Assembly (NCBI GenBank): GCA_964636985.1
Contig: CAZWSX010000017.1
Span: forward strand, 62,001 to 126,000
DNA from: CAZWSX01 sp964636985
Lineage (GTDB): Bacteria; Planctomycetota; Planctomycetia; Pirellulales; Pirellulaceae
Length of the DNA stretch: 64,000 nucleotides
Direction: 5' to 3'
Made by a program: the position numbers and the translations under genes. Of the stretch, positions 44,123 through 52,080 are shown piece after piece (position 1 is the first letter of the stretch; the number at the start of each line of letters is the position of its first letter). The notes beneath the pieces were generated by a model, which searched no databases, was not told where the DNA came from, and saw nothing but the letters and a program-made list of their open reading frames with translations.

Positions 44123-44198
44123 GTAGCCGCACTCGCCAAGAGTGCGGTTGCCCCGCAAATGGGCACCGCACCTACCGCGTTCTGGCGAACGCAGCTAC
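44123..44198. repeat. 76-bp composite hairpin repeat, left arm of inverted pair
   Basis: Contains hairpin CCGCACTC/GAGTGCGG and hairpin GCGTTC-TGGC-GAACGC. Aligned by hand with the reverse complement of 44749-44824 without gaps, about 60 of 76 bases match, and the differences in the stems are largely compensated. It lies 24 bp after the stop of the DMT gene. Confidence 0.85.
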
Positions 44199-44222
44199 GC
44201 CCCAGCCCCCCGCAATTCGAGG

Positions 44223-44705
44223 CTATTTCCCGCTGAACGTAAAGATCTCGTCCAGCCACCGCCCATACACGGCGATCAGTGCTCCACCGACGACCAGCCC
44301 CGTCCCGATCAGCCGCGACGGCGTGGCCAGCCGGATTGGAGCCTCGAGCATCCCGAACTGCTCGATCGCAATCGACATCAGCATCTGCCCGGCGATCACC
44401 AAGGCCAGCATCGCGGCGACACCTAACTCCTTCGTAACGATGATGCTCGTCATGATGTAGGCGGTACCCAAAAAACCACCTGTCCAAATCCACCACGGCA
44501 GGGAAGCCATTTCCTTGGACGATGGCCACGCCGATTTGTTCCCCAAGCAATAAAGCCAGCAGAAGACCGTCCCAATCGTGAACGAGATCGCCGCCGCACG
44601 AGTCGGCTCGCCCAGTGCGTGCCGCAACTTCGTATTCACCACGGCCTGCGTGCTCGTACAAGCGCCAGCCACCAAAGCCATCACCACAAACAGAAACGTC
44701 TTCAC
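44223..44705 (-). CDS. Small DMT-superfamily (YdcZ/DUF606-like) membrane protein
   Basis: A 160-aa protein with five hydrophobic segments: KTFLFVVMALVAGACTS; AAAISFTIGTVFCWLYCL; WWIWTGGFLGTAYIMTSII; ELGVAAMLALVIAGQMLMSIAIEQFG; and LIGTGLVVGGALIAVYG. The pattern TQAVVNTKLRHALGEPTRAA early in the protein, FLGTAYI and the GQM-x-x-S-x-x-x-x-x-FG motif match the YdcZ/DUF606 family of half-size drug/metabolite transporters, which often work as pairs. No partner copy is adjacent. The GTG at 44705 is chosen; TTG at 44711 is the alternative. It is enclosed by the inverted 76-bp repeat pair. Substrate unknown. Confidence 0.8.
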   Translation of the reverse strand: MKTFLFVVMALVAGACTSTQAVVNTKLRHALGEPTRAAAISFTIGTVFCWLYCLGNKSAWPSSKEMASLPWWIWTGGFLGTAYIMTSIIVTKELGVAAMLALVIAGQMLMSIAIEQFGMLEAPIRLATPSRLIGTGLVVGGALIAVYGRWLDEIFTFSGK

Positions 44706-44748
44706 GAGCAATCGACCCCGGTAGGAACTTGGAAAACCAGATCGAATT

Positions 44749-44824
44749 GTAGCCGCGTTCGCCAGAACGCGGTCGGTGCGGCATCGACCTGCGAGGCGGC
44801 TGCACTCTTGGTAAGTGCAGCGAC
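44749..44824. repeat. 76-bp composite hairpin repeat, right arm of inverted pair
   Basis: Contains hairpin CCGCGTTC-GCCA-GAACGCGG and hairpin GCTGCACT/AGTGCAGC, in the opposite order to the left arm at 44123-44198. It ends five bases before the stop of the YbhN-like gene. Confidence 0.85.
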
Positions 44825-44829
44825 ACGAA

Positions 44830-45972
44830 TCACGTCGGAGGAGAAGCCGACTCTGGTTTCTCAGCGTCCTTCTGGATCGTTTTCACTTCACCGCTATCCG
44901 TGCCGTTCTCGTTCAACTCGGCAATCTCCTGGGCGGCCTTCTGCCACTTCGAGACTTCGTTCCATCCAATCAAGGCCAGCCCAGCAACGAGCGGGAACAT
45001 GAAATAGATGACGCGATACACGACAAACACCGCCGCCAAGTGCCCTAGCTCTTTGCCGGATTGCATTCCCAGCGCCGAGGTCATCACGAGTTCGAACACG
45101 CCTGCACCACTCGGCACATGCAGCGTAACCACGATGATTTGCGCCAGCAGATACCCCGCCAGCACGTGTGGAAACGACGCGCCAATCGACTTGGGCAGCA
45201 ATACATAGAACACGAGCGCGGCCAGCATGAAGTCGAAGGCCGATACGACAATCTGCAAAAGCGAAATGCGGAACGATGGTAAGTCGATTTCGACACCGCC
45301 CCACTTAATCGGCTTATGCCAGACAATCGTGGCCGTCAGATACAGTGCGCCGGCAACGAGGAAGGCGATTCCCAAAGGGCGAGTCGTGTGGAAATCGATC
45401 CACTTGGGAATGTACTTGTCGACAAGCTCGGGAATCTCAATGGGCGTGAAGGTAAACGAAACTCCTGCCATCACGAACAGGCCGAGCCAGAATGTCAGCG
45501 ACAAGATCGCAATGAACTTGACGATCTCCCAGCCCCGCAATCCCCAGTTCGAATACAGGTAGTACCGGGCGGCCGTCCCCCCGAAGATCCAGCCGAACTG
45601 GTGGCTGACTGCATAGCCGATAATCGCGCCGACCATCACCTTAAAGAGGCTGATCGATTTGTTCATGTACTGGAGCGCGATCAGATCGTACCCCGTGAGC
45701 ACCAGGTAATAGAGACAAGTCAGAAAAAGCGCCAGGCCAATCTTCCAGGCTCGAATTTCATGAAACCCGTCGATGATCTCTTCGACTTTAACGTCCTTGA
45801 ACTGCTTGCTCAGCGCCCAACATGCGCCAGCCACAATGCCGAAGATCAGCAGCACCTTGGCCACATTCAGCAGCGTCTTCTGGGCGCTCGCCTTCTTCGA
45901 CTTCGCGCGCTTCTCGCTCGGCGCGTTAACAGAGGGTGAGGAGTCGTCGGTCGGGGCGTCGGACGTGCTCAT
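44830..45972 (-). CDS. YbhN / lysylphosphatidylglycerol-synthase-TM-like membrane protein
   Basis: A 380-aa polytopic protein of the UPF0104/LPG_synthase_TM family. A Lys/Ser-rich cytoplasmic head (EKRAKSKKASAQK) is followed by about seven or eight helices (VAKVLLIFGIVAGACWAL; WKIGLALFLTCLYYLVLTGYDLIAL; VMVGAIIGYAVSHQFGWIFGGTAARYYLYS; and so on). The family signatures GYAVS-x-x-x-G-x-x-FGGTAARY and HVPSGAGVFE are present. Members range from flippase/synthase halves of MprF to uncharacterised lipid-related proteins; the soluble transferase domain of MprF is absent, so lysine transfer is not expected. ATG at 45972. First of a possible minus-strand run LPG-like, DMT, M28, LRR. Confidence 0.85.
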   Translation of the reverse strand: MSTSDAPTDDSSPSVNAPSEKRAKSKKASAQKTLLNVAKVLLIFGIVAGACWALSKQFKDVKVEEIIDGFHEIRAWKIGLALFLTCLYYLVLTGYDLIALQYMNKSISLFKVMVGAIIGYAVSHQFGWIFGGTAARYYLYSNWGLRGWEIVKFIAILSLTFWLGLFVMAGVSFTFTPIEIPELVDKYIPKWIDFHTTRPLGIAFLVAGALYLTATIVWHKPIKWGGVEIDLPSFRISLLQIVVSAFDFMLAALVFYVLLPKSIGASFPHVLAGYLLAQIIVVTLHVPSGAGVFELVMTSALGMQSGKELGHLAAVFVVYRVIYFMFPLVAGLALIGWNEVSKWQKAAQEIAELNENGTDSGEVKTIQKDAEKPESASPPT

Positions 45973-46348
45973 GCAAAACAGTTACGAGGATGACCGACGG
46001 AACCTGAAAGAAAGGGGAACACTGGCGATGGGCCGACCCTGGGCCGCTGGCTGGTTTCTTCGTTCCATTACCTTCGCCGCTGGTGTTACCTTTGCGCTCC
46101 AGCGCCGCCACGCTCGAGCCCTACCTTAGTCCTTCGCAAAACCCGTGATTCTCCCTAACGAGGCGGGCCCTAACTAAAGGAACTCGTTAGTATAGCTCAA
46201 ACCTAAGAATCGAACACCGCAGGGGCCCGCCGCGCCCCCGCTTAGCAGTCGTCAAAGCACCCCAAAGTCAACTATAATTGATTCGTTCGCCCCTTTTGCC
46301 CCGCCTTCGAGCTCCCTTCCGGGCGCCCGCCTTTCGAAAATCCCGCCT
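45973..46348. other. Divergent intergenic region with nested inverted repeats
   Basis: 376 bp between the YbhN-like (minus) and DUF1501 (plus) genes. CTAACGAG (46155-46162) pairs with CTCGTTAG (46183-46190), and GGCGGGCCC (46162-46170) pairs with GGGCCCGCC (46223-46231); the two pairings are mutually exclusive in folding order, since one arm lies in the loop of the other. No gene is supported. Confidence 0.5.
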
Positions 46349-47788
46349 ATGTATCCGTGCCAGCGCCTTCGCCCCACTCCCCTCAGCCGCCGCGCGCTTT
46401 TGTCACAAACGCTGGGCGGATTTGGCGCGGTGGCCTTAGCCGGGCTCATGGCTCAAGCCGAGGAAGTGCCCGCACCTGCTACCGAAAAAGTCCTCAATCC
46501 CTTCGCCCCCAAGCCGACGCACTTTCCCGCCAAGGCCAAGAGCGTCATTTTCATCTACCTCGACGGCGGCCTCTCGCAAGTCGATTCGTTCGATCCCAAG
46601 CCATTGCTTACGGAGCGCAACGGCCAGCCCTTCTCGATGAAGATCGAGCCGACCCAGTTCAACAACAACGGCGCCACCCTCGGCACGCCCTGGAAGTTCA
46701 AGCAGTACGGCGAAAGCGGCACGCCCATCAGCGACCTGTTTCCGAACATCGCTCAGCATGCCGACAGGATGGCCGTGATCCGCTCGATGACCAGCGAGTT
46801 CCCCGAGCACACCAACGCCAACTACTTTTTGCACACCGGCACCGGAATCCAAGGCCGCCCCAGCATGGGTGCCTGGTTCGGTTACGGACTCGGCAGCGAG
46901 TGCGACGACTTGCCGGGCTACATCGTCCTCAACGGCGGCCTGATCCCGCCCGGCGGACTCGATAACTTCGGTAGCGGATTTTTGCCCGCCACGTATCAGG
47001 CCTCGCTCTTCAACGCCGGCGACCATCCCGTCGCGAACCTCAGCCCGCCCGACGGCGACTTCGCCACCCAAAAAGCGAAGATCGATTTGATGCGCCAACT
47101 CGACGGCGGCTTGCTTGAGCGACTCGGCCCGGTCGACGCCGTTGAATCGGCGATCCTCAACTACGAACTCGCCTTCCGCATGCAAACGGCCGTCCCGCAC
47201 CTGACCAACCTGTCCGACGAAACCGACGAAACCAAGCGGATGTACGGCTTCGAAACAACCACTAAAGGCACGGCCACGTTCGCCCGACAATGCTTACTCG
47301 CGCGCCGACTCGCCGAGCGCGGCGTCCGCTTCATCGAGCTCACCTGTCCGGGCGTCGGCTACGACCGCTGGGACCAGCACAGCCAACTCCGCGAAGGCCA
47401 CTACGACAACGCCATGGCGGTCGACCAACCCGTCGGCGCGCTCCTCACCGATCTCGCCCAGCGCGGGCTACTCGATCAAACGCTCGTCGTCTTCACCGGC
47501 GAGTTCGGCCGCACGCCGTTCGCCCAAGGCAGCGACGGCCGCGACCACAACCCGTTCGCCTTCAGCCTCTGGATGGCCGGCGGCGGCATCAAAGGGGGCA
47601 CCGTCTACGGCGCGACCGACGAGTTCGGCTACAAAGCCATCGAAGGCAAACGCGAGATGCACGACCTCCACGCCACGATGCTCCACCTGGCCGGCGTCGA
47701 CCACGAACGCCAAACCTTCCGCTTCGGAGGAAGAGACATGCGCCTCACCGACGTGAAGGGGCATGTGATCAAGGAAGTGGTGGCGTAG
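46349..47788 (+). CDS. DUF1501 protein with Tat-like leader
   Basis: A 479-aa exported protein. Twin-arginine leader LSRRALLSQTLGGFGAVALAG, then AKSVIFIYLDGGLSQVDSFDPKP, the DUF1501 hallmark, and KIEPTQFNNNGATLGTPWKF, LFPNIAQHADRMAVIRSM, HTNANYFLHTGTGIQGRPSMGAW, LPGYIVLNGG, CLLARRLAERGVRFIELT, WDQHSQLREGHYDNA, LVVFTGEFGRTPFAQGSDGRDHNPFAFSLWMAGGGIKGG. The GEFGR and DHNP motifs resemble the metal sites of the alkaline-phosphatase/sulfatase fold. In planctomycetes these genes usually follow a DUF1549/1553 partner; none is next to it here. Activity is not established. Confidence 0.92.
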   Translation: MYPCQRLRPTPLSRRALLSQTLGGFGAVALAGLMAQAEEVPAPATEKVLNPFAPKPTHFPAKAKSVIFIYLDGGLSQVDSFDPKPLLTERNGQPFSMKIEPTQFNNNGATLGTPWKFKQYGESGTPISDLFPNIAQHADRMAVIRSMTSEFPEHTNANYFLHTGTGIQGRPSMGAWFGYGLGSECDDLPGYIVLNGGLIPPGGLDNFGSGFLPATYQASLFNAGDHPVANLSPPDGDFATQKAKIDLMRQLDGGLLERLGPVDAVESAILNYELAFRMQTAVPHLTNLSDETDETKRMYGFETTTKGTATFARQCLLARRLAERGVRFIELTCPGVGYDRWDQHSQLREGHYDNAMAVDQPVGALLTDLAQRGLLDQTLVVFTGEFGRTPFAQGSDGRDHNPFAFSLWMAGGGIKGGTVYGATDEFGYKAIEGKREMHDLHATMLHLAGVDHERQTFRFGGRDMRLTDVKGHVIKEVVA

Positions 47789-47815
47789 GGTCTCACGGTA
47801 CAGGAACACATCTTT

Positions 47816-50800
47816 CTACTTCGCGTTCCACTTTCTTCGAAGATCCACCACTCGCGAGTCCGTCGCTAGTGAGCTATCGCTCTCAACAATCGTCTCAATA
47901 GCTTCACCAGTTCCGTACGGCCAGCTTTGAACATTTTCTGGCAGGACAGCGCACAAGACTCGAAGGAATTGCTCCGGATAGGCCTTGACCACGTCTCTCA
48001 CCTCGCTGCCCCAAAGGCGAATGTGCGATTCCGCTTGCCGATCAAGTGTCGTTAAATGCTGTGGGATTACATCCATTAACGCAGCAAAACTGTCGCGATG
48101 TGAGAGCAGGACATCGCATAAACGCGCTGTCATCTTCGAGTTCTTCAGAGACTTTTGGTGGGGCCAGACGTGATGGAAGAAATCGCGAGCTTTCGCCAAT
48201 AGTTCGGCGTGATCGTCTGCTTCCGCGCGGCTGAGCAAACGTTCAAACTGCCAAAGAACATGAGACCGAAACTCATCCCCCCCCTGCAAAATAGCATCAC
48301 GAAATTCGACATCCGTGATCCAGGGGCCAATATTCTCTTCGTCAACGATGATCCATCCTTGAACAGCTAGGTAGGCCAAGGACTGCGTTTGTCCTTCCCG
48401 ATGAAGGCTTCTCTCTTTAATGACGTTCAACAAACTGGGCTTGATCCGCCGGTACAATTCAGCGTTTACCTGTGGATTCCAGAGAAATCCGGCCCAAAGG
48501 GCGTCGTGATCATCGACGACGTCCGCATCAAGAATTGAGAGGAGATGGCGATCTGTCCAATTCCGATCTACTCGATAGAGCCAACCCAGGTGATGCGAAG
48601 TCAACGCAATGGCATGCCTGCGTTGATCGCCTGAAAGCGTGAGATATTTCTCTACCGTCTGCAACCATCGCTTCGATGATGCTGCGTGCGACGAATCAAT
48701 CGGTACATCATCGAGTATCGCCCGAACGATATGACCGACCGGTGAATTGATTGCTGCTGTGAACCAGTCATCTCTCCGAGTTGTTTCCCGCTCCACCAAC
48801 GCATTGCTTCCTGGCTCACGTTGCAAGACATCAAAGAATCGTTCGATGATTGCTTCGAAGACAGCAGGAAAGAATTTCGAAAGTGATTTGCTGACTTTCT
48901 GAAGCCACGATGTCGCCGCACCTAGCAGCTTTAACAGTGTTTCATCGGGCAACTTGTTCAGGCGTCGCGCCACAATTGCGGAGAAGGATGGCGAATCCTC
49001 TGATCGTGCGGACGAGTCAAGGAATTTTTTCCAACCCCACAGAACGACGTCGATTTGCTCAGATGCGTGCACTAAGGCAAGGTAGGCCCGTTTTGGGCGT
49101 GTAATACAAAGGCCACCAAACGGATCGTGTTCCTTTAGATAGTTTGTTTCCGAACGACCAGAGAGTTCCAGGGCCTTGGAAACAAGAGACTCTATTGGTT
49201 CGCTCATCAGCAAGCTGTACTCTGTGTCTGTCGCGACAAATCCCGATTGCATCTCCATGGAATCGGCTGCATGCACCGCGTACTCTGACCTCCAATTGGG
49301 GGCGTCCGTTCGAAGCGTCGCTATCGCGGTAACAACATCAAACGAGAAGACGCATCCGCCATCGCTCAGCCATTGCAGGCGCTGCAATAACTTAAAAGCG
49401 CGCCTTTCTCGGTGAGATGCGCGTTTTTCCCCCTTCCATCGCTTGGGGCCCCGCCGCAAACGGTTCTCGATTCGTCGTCTATCGCTCCTCGATATTTCAT
49501 TCCATCGACTCTTTAACGAAAGAAGGATGTCGCGCTGGTGATGGCTTCCCCAAAACACTTCGTCAGACAACTCTCGTACCACGGCTGCAAAAGTGCGTGG
49601 CGATGCTACCTCGCGCTTGCCCGAGGCCCAACAACGTAGCCGGGAGAATACAGGGTCATCGTTCGAAGGCCATGCTTCGAATTCTTCTTTCGCACGTTTC
49701 AAATCCCGATCCACTAATCGCTCAAATAGGCCGGCGAACCTGATCACGCATCCGGAAAGTCCTCGTGTTCGCTGAAAGTCGCTGATATCGGGGCGAGTAT
49801 CTCTCACGATGGGGCAAATGCGTAACTCATGTTCAGCGCCCACTTCGTTGCAAAGGTGAACTGCTTCCTGAATATTGTTTCGGAGTCCGAAGATCACTTG
49901 AGGCAACCATTCGTCCGGAATGTCCGCATCATGCGATGGCACGGGACACTCAACTTCAATTCGTACCACTTCGCCCAGGCGAGTAAACTCGTCCACTTTC
50001 GGCGGTGTTGGCCGAGGCAGAAACGCTGGCGTAACCTGCAAATGCGGCTTGAAGAGCGTAATGAATCGTCGCCGAATCCTGGAAGACCATCCATCTCGAG
50101 TGATCTCGTTCTTCAGGTCGTACCATTCATATCTTGGGTCTGTGATGGACGTGTTCCAGGCCTCAAGAACGTATGTCCAAGCCTCCTTTAGGATACAGTC
50201 AACTATTGGACCGAGCCGCGTAACCTCTGATTCGATGCACTGCCGGTAATGGGGGTGAATGGACTTTTGCCGTGCAGCCCACCATACAGCTGCCGGTTGG
50301 GTCGAGACCCTCGCGATCCAGGTTCCCAGGCTGTAGAGCCGGCCCGGAAGTGGCGGAAGATGGGATGAACAATGCCCTCGGACAGTCGCGAGATTGCCCG
50401 GCGATAACTCCTGCTGGTCGGCATCATTGACTTTGAACGCATCCCAGGCCTCATCTAGAATTTCTTGCGAGCCCGAAGAAAATGTTTCATCACTTCGCTG
50501 GGGAATCACATCAAAGTCCAAGCCGTACAGGGCAAATGGGTCACGGATTGGGCTTTCCATGCTCGTCCGATCCGTCCGTCCGGGGCGCTCGTATCGGCAC
50601 AAAGGATCGAATACGCACAGCCACTCCGCTGGTGGCTTAGCTTTCGTGAACGCAATTGCTCCCTCTCGTGTCGACACGATATGCGCCACCTGCCCTCGCT
50701 CATGGGGTAATAGTTGTTCTGGCCCCTCCATTGCGCGATCTAGCACCGATTGCTGCCACTTAGACGCATCGTCTGCTCGATCTGCCCAGCGTTCTAACGT

Positions 50801-51652
50801 GTCCCACAGGGCGCCGTGTCCACCAGCGATGGGTGTGTATGGGATCGCAATGACTCCCTTTTGTTCCCAACGTGTAACTAGTTGAGAAGATCCATCGGAC
50901 TGAAATGCGTAGATTGGATTTCTAGAACCAGCAGTACGCCTTAGTCCTTCGAGCAAGTATTGAACAGGCGGATCGTCGGCCGAATACCCGACGAAGACAA
51001 CCACAAAACCCCGAACGATCTCTCGCAAGAACTCCGTTGCCCATCCTTCAGCCAGGTAAGCGTGGCCAAAATCTGATAACGAGAGTATGAAACCATCTTC
51101 ATCCGACCCACCATATTGGGCGTCGACTCGCCCGTGTAAGTACACAATCCCGTTCAAGTCGTCGTGCCGTGAAATGCGCGGGAGTCGCGGCGACTGAAAA
51201 GTGCATAGCGGATTTGCGTCGCTCTCGAAAAGACGATCGAAGTTGGTCGTGACGAGTTGCGTTTTTCCATCAGGCGTCTTCGCAAGTCGAAGAAGAATGT
51301 CGTGCGCGGAGCGATCGACGTCCGATGGTGGCTTTAGGCATCCGGCAACGGCCGCTTGGATATCCTTCGGCGTAAACTCTAGCTCCAAGAGGGAGAACAC
51401 TTTGTCAGCCGAAACAAGCCCCGGGATGTCAAATCCATTCCCGACTTCCTTGGCCACTTTAAGAAATCTGCAAGCGTCACTGTCATGAGGCGAACCCAAT
51501 CTTCGAATAACGTCCTCTGCCAAACCAAAGAAATCCGGGAGCTTGGCCCTCGCTCGTGAAACGCCTGCACCACAGAAAAAAACAACACGCCCTTCGTCTC
51601 TCGCCTGGAGGAGCGAATCTGGAATTGAAGGGCCGTTCGATACAAATCGCAT
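47816..51652 (-). CDS. SIR2-domain defence-type protein (Dsr1-like, possible DUF4020 end)
   Basis: A 1278-aa protein. The N-terminal 300 residues are a SIR2 domain: FFCGAGVS (G28-S32), TTNFD (135-139), LHG (His173, the usual catalytic base) and GYSADDPP (222-229), which is the layout of NAD-cleaving bacterial defence sirtuins. The next 950 residues are alpha-helical without motifs I can name; the last 200 (ENIGPWITDVEFRDAILQGG...VDLRRKW) look like the DUF4020 end of Dsr1-type proteins. Size matches that family. Known relatives deplete NAD on phage infection; function here is inference. Start at 51652 is set by GGGAGGAA four bases upstream; ATG 51691 and GTG 51697 are alternatives. By eye the gene is more AT-rich with different codon use from its neighbours, pointing to acquisition. 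Confidence 0.82.
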   Translation of the reverse strand: MRFVSNGPSIPDSLLQARDEGRVVFFCGAGVSRARAKLPDFFGLAEDVIRRLGSPHDSDACRFLKVAKEVGNGFDIPGLVSADKVFSLLELEFTPKDIQAAVAGCLKPPSDVDRSAHDILLRLAKTPDGKTQLVTTNFDRLFESDANPLCTFQSPRLPRISRHDDLNGIVYLHGRVDAQYGGSDEDGFILSLSDFGHAYLAEGWATEFLREIVRGFVVVFVGYSADDPPVQYLLEGLRRTAGSRNPIYAFQSDGSSQLVTRWEQKGVIAIPYTPIAGGHGALWDTLERWADRADDASKWQQSVLDRAMEGPEQLLPHERGQVAHIVSTREGAIAFTKAKPPAEWLCVFDPLCRYERPGRTDRTSMESPIRDPFALYGLDFDVIPQRSDETFSSGSQEILDEAWDAFKVNDADQQELSPGNLATVRGHCSSHLPPLPGRLYSLGTWIARVSTQPAAVWWAARQKSIHPHYRQCIESEVTRLGPIVDCILKEAWTYVLEAWNTSITDPRYEWYDLKNEITRDGWSSRIRRRFITLFKPHLQVTPAFLPRPTPPKVDEFTRLGEVVRIEVECPVPSHDADIPDEWLPQVIFGLRNNIQEAVHLCNEVGAEHELRICPIVRDTRPDISDFQRTRGLSGCVIRFAGLFERLVDRDLKRAKEEFEAWPSNDDPVFSRLRCWASGKREVASPRTFAAVVRELSDEVFWGSHHQRDILLSLKSRWNEISRSDRRRIENRLRRGPKRWKGEKRASHRERRAFKLLQRLQWLSDGGCVFSFDVVTAIATLRTDAPNWRSEYAVHAADSMEMQSGFVATDTEYSLLMSEPIESLVSKALELSGRSETNYLKEHDPFGGLCITRPKRAYLALVHASEQIDVVLWGWKKFLDSSARSEDSPSFSAIVARRLNKLPDETLLKLLGAATSWLQKVSKSLSKFFPAVFEAIIERFFDVLQREPGSNALVERETTRRDDWFTAAINSPVGHIVRAILDDVPIDSSHAASSKRWLQTVEKYLTLSGDQRRHAIALTSHHLGWLYRVDRNWTDRHLLSILDADVVDDHDALWAGFLWNPQVNAELYRRIKPSLLNVIKERSLHREGQTQSLAYLAVQGWIIVDEENIGPWITDVEFRDAILQGGDEFRSHVLWQFERLLSRAEADDHAELLAKARDFFHHVWPHQKSLKNSKMTARLCDVLLSHRDSFAALMDVIPQHLTTLDRQAESHIRLWGSEVRDVVKAYPEQFLRVLCAVLPENVQSWPYGTGEAIETIVESDSSLATDSRVVDLRRKWNAK

Positions 51653-51754
51653 AGATTCCTCCCTGCACTCACGAAAACCATCCTTTTGCATCCCCACCGA
51701 TTCGAAAGATGGAGGAGAATTGGCTTACCTCGTGACACACACGACGCCAATAGT

Positions 51755-51783
51755 GTATTATTGACACGAAGTAGCGAAGTCAA
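51755..51783 (-). promoter_or_regulatory. Candidate sigma70-like promoter for the SIR2 gene
   Basis: On the minus strand, TTGACT (51778-51783) is followed after 17 nt by TAATAC (51755-51760), about 100 bp before the SIR2 start in a locally AT-rich stretch. The -10 region overlaps an imperfect dyad (GTGT...ACAC). The -35 match is good and the -10 match moderate. Confidence 0.35.
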
Positions 51784-51837
51784 GTTCACAAATTTCTGAA
51801 CAAGCTAAATTGTGGCCGCTAAGACGGGAGTGGCCGT

Positions 51838-51987
51838 TTAGAATTCCGCGCGCTTAAGCAACCGTAAAACAGCATCTTGAGAAACCGAGTCCGAAAGAAA
51901 GAGCAACCCCACCACAACCAACAGCGCCACTAGCACGCGATCGAGCGTGATGGCGTACCATGCTCTTCTTGCTTGGGTGCCACTCAT
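51838..51987 (-). pseudogene. Truncated copy 1 of an LRR membrane-protein 5' end
   Basis: A 49-aa frame, MSGTQARRAWYAITLDRVLVALLVVVGLLFLSD..., homologous to the first 40 residues of the LRR protein that starts at 56338 (FAITLDRVLVGLLLVEGLLFLSD), then ends with unrelated residues (SVSQDAVLRLLKRAEF). About 70 bp upstream are also shared (ATAGAT, GAGACA, CCTC, CTCTGTGGCA in the same order), so a block with leader and first codons was duplicated. It could make a one-helix peptide but is more likely a remnant. Next to the SIR2 gene. Confidence 0.65.
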
Positions 51988-52080
51988 TTCAGCACGTCCG
52001 GCCCCTTCATCGATAGATGGAGACACCTCCTCTGCGATCTCTGACCCTCTGTGGCAAACCACCCAAGCCCGTGCGGCGCG

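Noticed and set aside
44123..44824. Possible insertion sequence around the DMT gene
   Set aside because: No transposase and no clear target duplication; kept as an inverted repeat pair only.
46436..47290. A 284-aa minus-strand frame
   Set aside because: Antisense to the DUF1501 gene, which has all family motifs.
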